A stretch of DNA of 64,000 bases from Brachycybe producta. Taxonomy: Eukaryota; Arthropoda; Diplopoda; Playtdesmida; Andrognathidae. The DNA is taken from the NCBI GenBank assembly GCA_036925085.1, contig JAUPFP010000064.1:870885-934884 (forward strand), given 5' to 3'. The stretch's first letter is position 1, and each line of letters starts with the position of its first letter. The position numbers were made by a program, and so were the translations under genes. The notes under the pieces are model-generated. The model was given only the letters and a program-made list of their open reading frames with translations. It did not search any database and had not been told where the DNA came from. Positions 29,331 to 42,554 of this stretch are shown here, piece by piece.

Positions 29331-31553
29331 TATGTAAATTCGAAAGAAAAAAAATACATCGAAATTCAATAAATATATTTTTAGAATGAGTATGTTGCTC
29401 AACACATAAAACATTTTAGTACAAATGTACAGTGTTACAGGACGAATGTTTTCAGACACAGATCTGTTATTTAAATAAATTGTTACATATTGTACAGTTG
29501 TTTATTGTCCACCAATGTATTTTAAATTAATGGAAAGAAAATGCATACCTTATATTCTGCTAATTGTATAATTATTAATTAGGCTTATCTAATTATTTAA
29601 TTGAGCGTGCAAAAAATAATCATGCAAAGTTACAATACTAGAATATTTTCATGAGGAATATATGATTGAGTGTGTGAAATAAATAATATATGATAGTGAC
29701 GGGTGAGAATTTTAAAGTGGACAAAATACAGAATACAATAAAGTTACAACTTGACCTATAATGGAAATTAATTTACTGAGAAAAATGTACGTATTTCTTG
29801 AGAAAATCTAAAACCACAAAAGTCTTCATATAGAACTTTACAAGCGCCGCCTTTTAATGATAATGCGACTTACACACTACTGCATACTAATTAGGGATGT
29901 CAAAATGACGCCAAATGGCCATTAACTAGTGTGTGACTTTTTAATGCCTTGCAGGCACCAACTGGGCCAGTCATTCAAGCATTCATTTTTATACACTGCT
30001 GAATGGTGCACGTAGCATGCGTTTTGTTTAAGAATAGATATTTCGAAACTATAACATCTACACTTATGTAATTTAAGCTAGTTTTAATAACATAATAAAA
30101 TATACGTGTACAAAAAAAAATTATTGAATAAACAAGCAGGCAGGAGCCTCTCGAAATTGTGAGGGTGCCTATCGAAGCTAGGAAGCTTCTCTAAGCATAT
30201 AGAAACTGCGACGTCCTCGGGAACTTCTCATAATTATGTTGCCTTAGAGCTTTTCGTAACTCTAAAATATAAATTTAAGTTTGCCAAACTTTAACAGCTA
30301 ATGTACTTAAATTTCAAATGGGTTTGCAAGTTTGATGCTAAATTAAAAAAAAATGTTGCTAATTTAGAAAAAAAGAAATACTAGGGATAGAGGAGTGAAA
30401 CGTCGACGCCCAGTCATTATATGCCACAATAAATCACCGCTCTCATTATGTCACTTAGTTTCCGTAACCTTTTCTCATAACTTTGTCTTTACATAGTGAG
30501 AGCTTGGAGCTTGTCAGAGGGATTATCCAAAAAATTAGGATTGTATCATTTTGTCTGATCGAAAATGGATCGTATCAAAAGTACTAAAGAAAATTTGTGT
30601 TTTAAACTGATGAGAACGTTTGCTATCATGTCTTTTCCAATTAGATAAAATGATACAAAAGAAACTTTTTTTCGTCTCTTTCAATGTCACAAGCTTCAAA
30701 TTACAGTGTAGCGATTGTATTATGTTCAAATCTTCATATTTCAAAAGCCCAGACTTTTTAGTTTAACTTATTTCAGGAAAGGTTTTTTAAATGCTACGTT
30801 TAAAAGAAATGCAAAGTTATTTAAAACTACAAGTGTCAAGTGACAAAAACGGTATTTTCATAATGTTATCATTGAAAATGAAATTTTCACTTTTAAGTTT
30901 TCAGAATTTGCCATCAAAAAGTTTTTTTCTTTTTCAAAACTGTCATAAAATTATTTTTAAAGATTTCAAAAATACCACCATGAAAAATACCATTTTTTCC
31001 TTTCTTTGGTTTAAAATAAATTACAAAACTTCTTTTAAAAGTTGCTTCTAAAAAGCTAAAGTTAATTTCTATAAAAAAAAATTAAATTTTACTCAACTGT
31101 TAAGATATGTAGACATTATGATAACTAAATGACAATTTGATAAGTATCAGATTTAAAAAAAAAACATTTAGTATCTATATAGTAGATCATAATAAAATAA
31201 TTTAAATAAAATTCGAATGATTTAAATTTTGGTGTCCAATGTCCACCAAATCTCTCATAAAAATGATATGTCCTTTTTTAATAAGAAACCCTGTTTAATA
31301 TCAACACCACACACACAGTTTTTAGGCAAAAATGCTTTTCAAATATTTGTTTGCCATCAACGTCCGTAGAAGCAACTTTGATCATCAACAGTGATACCAA
31401 GTTGAAGTGAGCTGAGTAGATTTCACTCAAAAAAGCAACTTCTGTGTCACCACCACATAGAAAATCACCTGAAACATATTTTTTTTTTTATTAAATTAGA
31501 GTTTAATTTATGTTTAATTATGCTTTTATAAATTTTATCTTTGAAGCTTTAAT
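29331..31553. other. Intergenic, no gene seen
   Basis: AT-rich. Short frames lack domains. A possible further 3' exon of the synaptotagmin gene could lie here but none is recognisable. Confidence 0.5.
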
Positions 31554-31764
31554 TTACCTTACACTCAGGCAGCCAACTGATATATGCCGAGGATTACACT
31601 CTGTTGGTGTTGTGTCCTCTTCTGGTGGCACTGTGTCTAACAGTGGATACCATTGAGCAATCGGTTTTCTAGGATTATCTAACATTTCCAGCCAGTGATC
31701 GCGTCCGATTCCAATACAACTGGACCCGATGAGACAACATCCCATGAGTTCATTAGCACCGACC
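31554..31764 (-). CDS. Synaptotagmin exon: C2B C-terminus
   Basis: It encodes [30 protein letters not shown] and a longer-than-usual tail ending SVR-stop. A GTAAGG overlaps the last codons (about 31558-31563), so the tail might instead splice to another exon further left. Confidence 0.9.
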
Positions 31765-34700
31765 CTGAAAACGAATTTATTATTAATTAAGTAAAAAAAT
31801 GCAGTGGCATATTGGTTATGAGTGCAGCATATTCGTTGAGACATTTCTCCCACCATATCGTTTCTCGCAAATTTCTTGAAATGGTGGGGGGAAAACCACT
31901 CTTGTCTCTTCCACACGTACATGTAAAGTCCTTTTCCCTGCCAATAATATCTATTAAACTGTAGATCAATATGCATTTTTTGAATAGGTAATAAATCCTA
32001 TATTACCATTTATGTTTTATTGTTTGCATCAAAAATTCGAAAATTTTGATTTATTTCATTTAATTCGAAGAAGTTAATTTTGTCTAATAATTTTTAAACA
32101 ATTTTCAAAAAAATCATACAATGTTTTTAATTATAATAAATAAATAACATTCAAAATAACTGTTAAAATATCTAAACAAAATGTACCAAAATGGAGCCAC
32201 TGCAATAATTATTTGTATTTTGATGATTGCCTCGCTGATTAATCTTTTCTAAAATTAATATTAATGCCTATTAAAATATTAATTTTACCTATTTATATTA
32301 CTTGTGCTGGTTAATATTATTGTTTTTACTAGTTACTAGCTAGTAAAAAAATATTACTTTTTCAATATTTTTGAGCCCATTTCTTTTTGAATGAAATGTT
32401 AAAAATTCTGACTCGTTTTTATTCATAAAGGTCTGTCATTTGAGTCAGGTAACTTTATGTTATTCAACTTCTGAAGCTCCACACATATTTCTATTGTCTT
32501 ATACTAATACATAAATTCAGAGGCATGACATTTAATTTCTAAAAAAAAACCAAATTAACTCAGATTTTTGTAAAAAAAAAGTTTGCAGACAATTTTCTGG
32601 TACTGTACACAGTAGTAATGTAAATAAATTATTGTCTCGCTAATTAATCTTTTGTAAAAATGAATTTTAATGCCAGTTAGAATTATTAACGTTACCAATT
32701 AATATTACTGGTACTAGATAAAACTATTAATTTAACTAGTAAAAAATATTATTTTTCAAATTTTTGAGGCTATTTCTTATAAAGTTGTTATTTCAATTAG
32801 GCGTTATCTTTATCGAACTTTTGAGGCCCCGCCCCACACATGCAATATTTCTAGGGCATGAAATTCAATTTTTAAAAAATACCCAAAAGCCCTCAAATTC
32901 TGTAAAAAAATGTTCAAACTTTTTGTTATGATAAACAGCTGAATGTAGTTTTACCTATCATAATCAATCACTTTAATGAGAAGGTTAACATCTTCAACGT
33001 TTTCTGAAGGAACATCAAAGACAAGAGCTTCATTATAGACTGGATTCAATGTGGATTTCTTTACTGTTGTCTTCTTTTTCTTTATACGTTTTCCCATGCA
33101 CATCAGTGACACTTTCACATAAGGATCTGTAAGAACAGTGATTGATGTTTTTTCTTCTTTATTGCATTTGAAATTGCCTTATAAATAACATTGCAGAGAA
33201 AATAATATATTTTCAAACCTGAAGAACCAGTTATGTCCATTGCTCTTAAGCACCTGGCTTTAATAATGGTGACAGTGAGTCGTCCTGCAGTTGGTAAATA
33301 ACATAGTGACAGCATCAGTTCACCTAGATTCAATTTTTCCTGTAACAAGCAAAACAAGGTATTACTTAGGTCATAGGTGGTGTTTGATAATCTAGGGTCT
33401 AGTTTAAGCCAGTCTTTTATTTATTTCGAATACTTCTATTTGTTAGAAATGTTTCTAGCTAATTAAAAAGTTTCTTCAAGATGGAGTTATAACCAAATTA
33501 TAAATACAAACAATCAAATCATTTTTTTGTTAATTAACTTAGACTAAACTCGACTTCTGTTTTGTTTGTTGTTACCAAGCAAAGATTATTCTCACCACCT
33601 GGGAAGATAAACAAAGGTGTAGAACGTTTTCCATAATTATTTTAAATCATTTTCAATTTTTTTAGAATAACGAAAGCGCTACTTTCTTTCATGTTAATTT
33701 CTATATACTGTACATAGATTTCTAACATTTAAAATAGGCTGAACTCATTTAATAAGTAGTCTACTTTTAGTATGTAAAAACGTCACTAGAACTTACAAGG
33801 AAGTGATACATACAAATGATTTTTTAGATTAAATATAAATGAGTCTGTCATAAAACATCTCTTTTTTTTTCTTATTGTTCCAAAACAATGTCTACTTCAT
33901 ACACCTAGAAATTATTAGCAGGGGTTTGATGGTGATTACAAGTTTATTACTGTTGTGTGTGTGTGTTTTTTTTTCTTCTCGCCATTTATGGTCCTCAAAC
34001 AAGTATATTTATTATCTCCCAAAAGAAACCTTTTTGAAACTAATCTTATATTATTCTGGTGTTTTTCTAGAAAATATCCAAGATATAAATTGTTGATGTA
34101 TTCTGTTTTTATCATAGCGGGCTTGTTGCACAATTTAGTATTTATTCAAATCAGCACCTGAATCAGTATAATTTGTATTCAGTTTATTTTTAGTTCATCT
34201 CAAGCACTTTATTCTGTGTGTAAGGTTTTTTTCTATTTTGTTTCTATTTACTTCCAGGGTTGGCATATTTTTTTCCACTATTGGTTTCAATCAATGTTTC
34301 AATATACTGTATTTTAAATCACTGAGTTTTTCTAGTCTAACCAGTTATGTTTTATGAGTTTTTTTTAAAAAAAGTCAAGCCATAAGTTTCACGAACCATC
34401 TTTCTATAATTAACACGATGATTGACTTACTATAGATCATTGATCACAATGAGAACAAATGGAATTGACCGATATAAAAACAGCACGAACAAAAGTGTCA
34501 CTTGTGCTTAATGAAAGTACTCAACAGCTGCACAGTTACAGTGTACTTAAATTTACCAGTCACTTAATGGCTGTAATCAGGAAACTAAAGAAAAAGCTAT
34601 TATCTATCTGTAAATGATGTGTCGACGTCATGTTTACACCATGGCCTCTCAGATGAGGTTTTCTATGGCCTCATACTTGAGAAGAAAATGGTAGATCAGC

Positions 34701-37700
34701 CATTTACAGATAATTTCTAGCAAAAAAATAGACTTTAGTTTCCGGACATATCCATTATCATTATATGTCTACAGAGTAACTAGTGCGGAAATACTAATCT
34801 TAAGGCTGCTGAGGAGGTCGAAACTATGAGTATAATAAGTTTGACTATATTTGCTCTAAACCTGATAAATGTTTAATAAATAATATCAGATACATTTTCT
34901 ATAATGTATTATATTATTTTTAAACCAATTTTAGCCAAATAAAACTCAGTTTAAACACGGTTTAATCCAGTGGACTCCCCTTTCTTAGTAAAACCCAGAT
35001 TTTTGGTGACTCCCGGTTTACTTCGAAATGTAAATCAATATTAAAGATATACTATACAGTAGTATTCTTGCACTGTTTTTCGCTGAAAAAGCAAAAGATG
35101 CAATAAAAATGCACAGCATGATTTATACAAGTAGTTAACTATGCCAAGGCTAAATAATCGGTTGCCAGGTAAACGGAAATAATTTGCTTCCCACGTAAAC
35201 GTTGCTCGGATGCGTTGGTGGTTCAATAATAAAAAATTTCAAGTCTAAATATAGTTCCGAAAATACAGTAAATAACTCCAAGGCTGTTGAATATAAATGT
35301 CTCGTTTTTGTTGTTGTTATAACAGTAAGAAGGAAGAGTCACTGAAGTGTCCTCATTATGCTTCATTGATTCTTTGAGGTTTCTTAAATAAAAAATGGGT
35401 TCTTTTTTTGCTATTGGTCAAATGTTATGATTTAGGTCATATTTGCTTTCATTCAGTTTTGCAAGGATTGTCATTAGTAGGCTAGTTTGTTATGTGTCTT
35501 GTGTTACAAGTGTGTGTACTATGTTGTGTGGCGTGTGTAGTTGTCAGTGTACGGCATGTTGTGTAATTTTGTGTGGCATGTAGTGTTTGTGTGCGTGTGT
35601 GTGTGGCATGTAGTGTGTGTGTGTGGCATGTAGTGTGTGTGTGTATGTGGCATGTAGTGTTTTCGTTATGTAATCGTGTGCTTATGTTCTGTGTTTTTTT
35701 GCGCGTTCTTTGTGCGTGTTTTAATGTATGTGCGTATTCAGTGCTCATTGTGTGGCATCTTGTGTTGTATGTTCTAAGTGTTTTAGTGTTGTGTGCCTAC
35801 TTGTGTGTCGTATTATAGTTGTGTTTACAGTACGTGTACTTGTGCGTGTTTGTTTACCCATTGTGCTTTCAACGTAAATGAGTATTTTGTTTAGTGTATT
35901 TATTTTTGTGTGTTTTTGTTGTATTTGTCAAGTGTGCATTTTGTATGTTTTACATTTGCTATCAACTTTGCAATTTTTAGTTTTATTACAGCCACAGTTG
36001 ATTCAACTAAGATTGGTTTACCTATAAAAGAGTTTCACTAGGGATTGAAATACGCTCGTAATGTCTTTTCGTAGAGGAAGGGATTGACACCACTTGTTGG
36101 TTATGCAGTGTGTGTGATCTATCTTCAGTCCTCTTTTATTTATATAGACCTATGTCTTCATTTCCGTTGAAACCATCATTTGAAGCTTGTTCATTTTGTT
36201 CATAAATGATTAATTAAATTAGTTTGTTATCAATTTGCTTGCTTTTTGTAATAAAATAAGCAGCATTTGATTGGCCTATTATACAAACGCATAGTTTGTA
36301 GTGGTTGCCCAATTACACGGGGTCATCATTTTTTTTAAGCAAAAGAAAATCAATTCCTAATCTGAATCAATTCTTTTTATCTAAATTACACAATTTGAAA
36401 GCTGTTCACTTTAGTAATATTAGAAAAAGGTTTTTTATGCTATTTTTTATTCTTATAATACCAAAAAATATCTTTGCTTGCTTATCATTGACGTCACTAC
36501 GTGAAATAACAAGAATAAGAAGCTGTGTAATGCTGTTAATAATTCAGGAAATTGGATTTTTTTCCTATTTCTTTTTTCTTTCCGTTATTATTCTAGTTTT
36601 TATTTTGTCCTTCAACAATCTAGTATTTTCCCCCTTTGTATATCGATTATAATTTGTTATATAACAAAATGATGTTACTCGTGTATTTGATTCGAGCACA
36701 GATTCGAATGAAGCTTGTGGTCCATCTTAAGTAAAACGTTGGAAAACTCTTTAAAACAGACAATTGGTTTCTTTTTTTCTTAGAACAATTGATGGACAAC
36801 AAATATTTGAGCACTTCGAATTCTTTTCTGTAGTGTCTTTCATATAAATAAAATCTGATTAATTGTGTCAATATCTCATTGGTTAGTTTTAATGTTGATA
36901 TTATTTCCTGTAATTAATAATAATGGATAATGGAGTTCTGTAGAGAGTATAATTTTTTTTGGTACCTGACGAGCACAGAGAATGTCCATGATGTACTCCA
37001 CTTCACCGGATAAATCACAATTGTCCAAAAGTCCACGAACAAGAACATGTCCAATGATATCATGACGTGAAAATCGATCAAAATCATATATTGAAAATTG
37101 TAATGTGCGAGTGTTGAGTTCGTTGTAGGGAACTCCAAAAACAAACGTTTCATTAAACACAGGATTTAAATTACGTCTGTAAACCTATATTAAGAAAAAA
37201 AAAGACAAAAGACACTGTAAAATATAGATGCTAAGCTTATTTTGAAACATTATGGAGAACGAAAGTTGCATAAAATTGGATAATTTCACTTATGTGAAAT
37301 TATCTGACTTTATGCTAATATTATAATTATTTTAATTAAAGAAAACTGTTTGAAAAAAACATATTCTACAAAATCGTTTTTATTTTTGAATTTCTCTTTT
37401 TTCCTTCTGATATTTGTTGCTATTAATTATTCCAGTCATTTAATTAATTGTGCTTTTGCTATATGATAAACATTTTTTGGCATAAAACCATCAGTTTTCT
37501 TGTATATTTTTGCATTGTTTGGGGAGTTTACTTAGTATTGCATATAAAATGCGCAATTTCTAAAAAATAATTTCGAGATTTATTATTTTTATTTGCATAA
37601 ATTTTTTTTTTTACTTTGTAACAGTATCTTTAACGTTAATTTTAAACTTTCATAAAATATTTATTGTTAAAGATTTCCTATTTTCATAGTTTCAAATAAA

Positions 37701-40700
37701 TCTTGTAATATTTTAATAAGTAGTTGCTTTTAAAAAAAAAACTTTCACTTATTTTCAGTACTTGTTATAAATTATAAATCTTACAGGAAATTCAATGAAT
37801 AAGTCAAAAATCAACCTAAAACGTATACATTCTGATCATTAATAATAATTTTCGATTTAACTTTTGATTGAATTGGCTACAAAATTCTAAGATTAATGAT
37901 TGTTAACTGTGAGCTAGTTAAAGCTTGTAAAATTTTGATAATTTCATGTAAAAATTGATTATTGCACCACGTTTCACTATTCTAGAGTTAGCTATTATTA
38001 AGAATATACCATAATTAATGCTTGTTACCTTAATTTAAAAATAATTAATTATTCATACCTTTGTTTGAAATTTTTTCTTTCTATCAGGCAGCAGATAAAT
38101 CTTGACGTAAGGATCAGCAGATCCGGAAAAATCTTTGGGAGGAATGTCTTTAGCTTGAATGATCTACAAGATAGCGTTTGTCATACACAAAGGTAGGAAA
38201 CGAATTTCTTTAGTTATATTGCTTTATTGAAAATGAATGTAGCTCGTCAATAAAATTGCTAACACAGTTCAGTCAAAATAGAGTTCTTGTAAACCTTTAT
38301 TTAGAAGCAGCTTATCGAAAAAATTCAAAGTTTATTCAAAACGGGAATAGTAGGCGAATGTGCAAAAAATATATTCCCTTGACGTTCTTTAAAAATAAAC
38401 TTAATAAAAATAAACTTTATATGGCAGTTTGAAATTGATGACATTTTAGGTTTTTTACGCCAACTTTTGATAACTATTTTAAAAATGTTGCTTGAGGCAA
38501 AGCAATATTTAAACAAAGCTCTGAGTTGAGCTTAAAAAATATGAAATAGTCTTGCAATAGCAATTTTTTTCGTTTAGCTTTATTGTAAGCAATGTTTTAA
38601 AATATGGGAACAAAACGTGTCCATAAAATGAGGCAAAGCTTACAACATGAAAGTCAAAAACTGAATAGAGTGAGTCTGTGAAGAACTTGTAAGTTTAAGC
38701 TTGGTTTTTAAGTTTGGCTGGAATATAGTTGCAAGTTTGAAAAGTTCAAATTTCATATTTTGAAATTGCCATCAATATTTCATTTAATTTTTAAACGTAT
38801 TTTAGGATTTACAAGACAATTTTCACAGACAATTCAAGTTTCCAATAATCTTCAAATTTTGTTCCTAAAGATGATTATTTTTTTTGTAACATTTCATTCA
38901 TGTCCACCGTAGTTTTGTCTAAACTGTGTTTGCAAAAGTACAAATGAGAAACTTAAGTTGTTTCATATAATATAGCGACATAGTGCTAGTTACCTTCACA
39001 AATAAACCTTCAACGTCATAATCATAACGTAATGTGAAATGCAACTTTCCACATTCCATTTCACTGGGTCCTGAACTCTCCACTGACCCTTGATGAGTTA
39101 AGTCAGGTTGGTAAAGTTCTGGTTTGATGGAACCAACGTTTCCAGATCCACTTTCTTTCTGATGAATGGGACACACCAGAAACTGGATCTCACTAAAGTC
39201 CAACTTGTGAGACAGCTGTCTCTTGAAAGTTTGGTGTCGAGTTGGAACAGTTGGTAGAGTTGTTTGTCTGAGTACCTATAAAAAATTCAAATTGTCTTAG
39301 GCCCTTTGTACATAACATGCCATACTTTAGCTTAAAGATTGCGTAAAGCTCATGGACCGGTGGTGGGCTGTAATGGACTGGGTGAGCTTTGTTGGCTTCG
39401 TGAATCTGGGTGGGTATATGGGCTTTGAGGATTTTGGGCAAACGTTCATCCCATGCACTTTGTGGGTCATGTGGGCCTGGTATTCTTTGTAAAATCCCAG
39501 CCTATGGGTTTTAGTGGATTTTGTGCACTTGATGGCTCACTATGGGTTTTGTGATCTGGGCTACCCTTCAAATTTTTTTTCTTACAAAATGTCTTTACTT
39601 AAGGTTAGGGTGTATGTTAACTTTCTGTTGCTTTTTATGTTACATGCAACTATCGATGCACCAATGCATTCTTAAAAAGCAACCTGTGGTGGCTTACTTT
39701 TCTACAGCTTCCGCTTGGTTTGATATTTGCAGCAGATCATAGCATTAACCACCAAAAAAGGAAAAAAATGCGTGTTTAGTTGATAATGACCTAACAACTG
39801 CATGATCACTTTTAGAGCAGGTTAGAGGTTGGATTTTGATGCGAATATGCAGTCTATGATGACTTAAATGATTTAAATTGTAAAGAAAAAAAATTAAACA
39901 GCAGCTTTATATTATAATTTAAATAATCTGTTGTTGATTCGACTTTTAAAAATGTTACACTGCGACTTGCATTGATCGCTAATCGAGTAGTTTCCAATTA
40001 GCCTTTTCATTACCCAACCTTTAGTGTTCACCTACACTAAAATTCATAAAATTCATATTAACAATCACTACTCAATGTTTGTTCTTCACAAAGTGACCAA
40101 TATACCTAATTTCAGTCCGGTGGCGTGGTTTTAGGTCTTGAATGTCTCAAACATTTTTTAATGGTTTTTATTGGTGGTGGAATAAAAAATTCGTTTTTCA
40201 GTCGAAGAACTTGGTTAAAGGCTAGTTTTTTAAAGGTTAATTATAATTTTTAAAATGAAATCTGAAGGACTTTCTGGGGACTGGTGCCAGAGAGCAAATT
40301 GACCTCATTGCCATTCTGTAGCTATACCCACTGTTTCAGTTAATGTGAAGCAAAGTGTTCAGTGATAATTAGTATACCTTTAGCCAAACGCTCGCTAAGG
40401 CCAGGCACAAATTAGGTAACCAAATCTCTGAGCAAAAAGCAGCATTCACTTTCTACTGTTGCCAACTACTAATTTGGTGCCTGCAAATGCAAGGGTGGTA
40501 CTTGTGTAGTGCCACCGACAACAGTTGTTGGAGACTATTGCTGGTTGCAAGCATGCATTGTTGCCTAATTTGCGCCTGGCCTAATACAGTAGTACATTTT
40601 AAGTATCCATTATTAATAAAGGCCACAATCTCTTGAGTCTCTTCACTAAAATGAAGTCTTCAGTTTTAATTTAAAAAAAAAAACATTGGATTTTTTTTTT

Positions 40701-40948
40701 TACTTTTTTGCTTCCTTGCCAGTATTCTTCCTTCTTGAGTTCGTTTTGAATGTCTGGTAAACTGTAGCTCACTTTGAGCCCACTGCTGCACGGTACAAAA
40801 TTCGGTCGTCGGTTATCCATCATTGATGTGTTCTTTCTTCGTTGTCCAATATATTGATAGACCACGTACGCTAATACGGCTACTAAGACCGTAACGAGAG
40901 CAGCGGTAATACCCACCACTAGAGACGTTTCCGGATTAATTTCATCCC
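31554..40948 (-). CDS. Synaptotagmin (3/6/9/10-like), seven exons
   Basis: Minus-strand exons 40948-40704, 39275-38994, 38163-38059, 37184-36966, 33339-33219, 33126-32955 and 31764-31554 join in consistent phase at every junction. They give a transmembrane segment ([20 protein letters not shown]), a linker, C2A and C2B. The C2A calcium-loop aspartates are visible in [18 protein letters not shown] and [11 protein letters not shown]2B has MDITGSSDPYVKV and VIDYDR. Both domains therefore look calcium-competent. The C-terminal [20 protein letters not shown] is typical of the family. Synaptotagmins sense Ca2+ in regulated exocytosis. The linker [20 protein letters not shown] resembles the synaptotagmin 3/6/9/10 group. 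The N-terminal luminal exon was not found to the right. Confidence 0.95.
32955..33126 (-). CDS. Synaptotagmin exon: C2B core with polybasic strand
   Basis: 172 bp, encoding [35 protein letters not shown] and VIDYD. It includes the KKKK polybasic effector patch and the loop-3 aspartates. Confidence 0.95.
33219..33339 (-). CDS. Synaptotagmin exon: start of C2B
   Basis: 121 bp, encoding [20 protein letters not shown] and [14 protein letters not shown]. It ends in phase 1 inside the codon of the loop-1 aspartate. Confidence 0.95.
34580..34745. mobile_element. Palindromic MITE in synaptotagmin intron
   Basis: GGAAACTAAAG at the left matches the inverse of CTTTAGTTTCC at the right. Inner arms ATTATCTATCTGTAAATG and CATTTACAGATAATTT also pair. 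It is about 166 bp and non-coding. Confidence 0.7.
35500..35830. repeat. GT-rich simple sequence
   Basis: Repeated TGTGTGGCATGTAGTG units and longer GTGTGT runs. Frames across it are Cys/Val or His/Thr low complexity, not genes. Confidence 0.85.
36966..37184 (-). CDS. Synaptotagmin exon: C2A C-terminal half
   Basis: 219 bp, encoding [20 protein letters not shown], calcium loop 3 in [13 protein letters not shown] and the C2A-C2B linker ending ILCARQ. Confidence 0.95.
38059..38163 (-). CDS. Synaptotagmin exon: C2A calcium loop 1
   Basis: 105 bp, encoding [20 protein letters not shown] and [15 protein letters not shown]. It carries two of the C2A calcium-binding aspartates and the polybasic strand. 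Confidence 0.95.
38994..39275 (-). CDS. Synaptotagmin exon: linker and first C2A strand
   Basis: 282 bp, phase 0 to phase 0. It encodes [20 protein letters not shown], a Gly/Ser-rich variable region and the first C2A strand [19 protein letters not shown]. Confidence 0.93.
39340..39560. repeat. Degenerate GTGGGCTTTGTG-type repeat
   Basis: Scattered TGGGCTTTG, TGTGGGTCATGTGGGCCTGG and GGTGGGCTG words resemble a decayed version of the clean 18-bp array at 60626-60786. Confidence 0.5.
40704..40948 (-). CDS. Synaptotagmin exon: transmembrane segment and start of linker
   Basis: The acceptor AG is at 40949-40950 and the GT donor at 40702-40703. It encodes GDEINPETS, the transmembrane helix, the basic stop-transfer sequence YIGQRRKN and a linker with [17 protein letters not shown]. 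It ends in phase 0. Upstream coding must begin in another exon, because the frame enters mid-codon. Confidence 0.88.
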
Positions 40949-41634
40949 CTAGGATTAACCAAAAAAAGAAGAAAGGATTAAATGATTCCAAGTTTTTCTT
41001 TTTTTCTTCTTCCTGAAACCGTGCGACGCATGCTAATATTAATTTAGTTCCTTTTTTTCTAGAGAAAACTCAAGAAAATCCATTTAAAAAGACGAAGAAA
41101 CCAAAGTAGTAGGTCAGTGTGCTAAAAACAATTTCATGATGACATTAAAAATACTTTTGTAAGCAGCTTTTGGCGCGCTTTTCTTGGTAAAGTTTAGCAA
41201 AGTAAAATGAAAACTGATTTTTCTGCAATTGTTGTTGAACCATTATGGAAGGCCCATTCGTATCAAAATGACTCAATTATGGATATCCATAATATTTTGA
41301 TACCCGCAAATCAAATCAAGATATGCGTTATTTTATTATGGATATTCACAACCAATTGTAGATATAAGATAAACATAACTGAATTGTGGCTATTCATAAT
41401 TTAATTATGGATAGACAAAATTCGGCTATTTAGCCGTGATATTGTCAAATTATCATAAAATAAATCATTGATAAAATGAGGCGTCTGGGACAACTCTTAA
41501 AAAAGTCAAGACTACACTCCTACTTGGGAAACATATGGGAAACATTGTTTTCTATTGGCTTTTCCTGTTCTCTCCATTCTTGTTTATAAACTCAAAAAAA
41601 TGTTAACATGGGTTATGAACAGCTGATTTTTGAA

Positions 41635-41918
41635 CTCTTGATTATTTTGTCTTTCAGAAGAGCAAAATGAAGAGAAACTTGAAAGTGTTTTAGAAACTAG
41701 AATGGTAGCTCAGTCAGTTAAGGGTATTTTCAAGTTCACATCTTTCACATTGTCTTCTTAAAGTATGGTCGTTTTCAGACTCGCGTAAAAAGCTTATTTT
41801 GAAAGATGTCAAAATTTAAAATAATCTTAAGTGATTGAACTACCCTTCTAGTTTCCAAAATACTTTCAAGTTTCTCTTCAATTTGCACCTGAAACACAGA
41901 ATAATTAAAGTTCGAGAG
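41635..41918. mobile_element. Long-inverted-repeat MITE, compact copy
   Basis: The left arm CTTGAAAGTGTTTTAGAAAC and the right arm GTTTCCAAAATACTTTCAAG are mutual inverses with few changes, and pairing continues outwards through AAGAGAAACTTG to CTCTTGATTATT. Same family as 3909-5268. Confidence 0.7.
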
Positions 41919-42002
41919 GCATTTTACACTTAAAACCCACCTTAACGAAGCGTTTTCTATTGTAATTAAAAGAACCACTGACCATCCAGAAACATATAAA
42001 TA

Positions 42003-42554
42003 CTAGTGGGGTAACCCGTCATAAATGACGGGATCAAAATTCACAGGCAATTGTGCCCAGCATTAGAATTTCTTTTCTTCCGCCCTTTTATGACGTCAGA
42101 CCAGGTAACAAATCCAATTAGAAATTGATGACATTCATAAAAGGGCGGAGCAAAAGAAATTCTAATGCTGGGCACAATTGCCTGTGATAAATTCTAGTGC
42201 TACTATTATTTCCTCCCCTTTATTATATTTGAAAGAGAAAATGAAATTTTCATTTTCTCTGGTGTGCGCATGCGTGTCGTTTGCTCCTTTTTTACTCTTT
42301 TCATTATAATTTCAGTCAACCCTCCCAATGCCCCCCTCTCCAAGTTTCTCTCTCCCTCTACACTTTCCAACCTTTTCCCCTTTCCAATTTAATATCATAG
42401 GGTTTTTGGATGAGAAGGGTGCAATATATAGTTGACCTTGAGAAAAAAAAAAGCAGTTCATTTATTCAAATTTATATAAATTCCGACAAAGGTGTTTGTC
42501 CAGCGTTAGATGACAGACACCCACACACACACACATACGCACACAGACCTGGCA
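42003..42554 (-). mobile_element. Non-autonomous Helitron, copy 2, with palindromic insert
   Basis: In reverse orientation it ends with the CCCGTCATTTATGACGGG hairpin and CTAG, and starts (T[G/C]CCAGGTCTGTGTG) near 42554. It shares the CA/GT tract, the leader and the 3' end with copy 1. A CAGGCA-family palindrome occupies 42044-42183. Confidence 0.72.
42044..42183. mobile_element. CAGGCA palindromic MITE within Helitron copy 2
   Basis: CAGGCAATTGTGCCCAGCAT and its inverse ATGCTGGGCACAATTGCCTG bound a 140-bp unit. The arms pair for about 50 bp almost perfectly. Same family as 3359-3547. Confidence 0.82.

Larger units (their letters stand above)
33340..36965. other. Synaptotagmin intron, no further exon seen
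   Basis: It contains the palindromic MITE at 34580-34745 and the GT-rich tract at 35500-35830. Other short frames lack coding character. Confidence 0.6.

Noticed and set aside
35482-35818. Cys/Val-rich and His/Thr-rich frames around 35.6 kb
   Set aside because: GT-rich simple sequence in a synaptotagmin intron.
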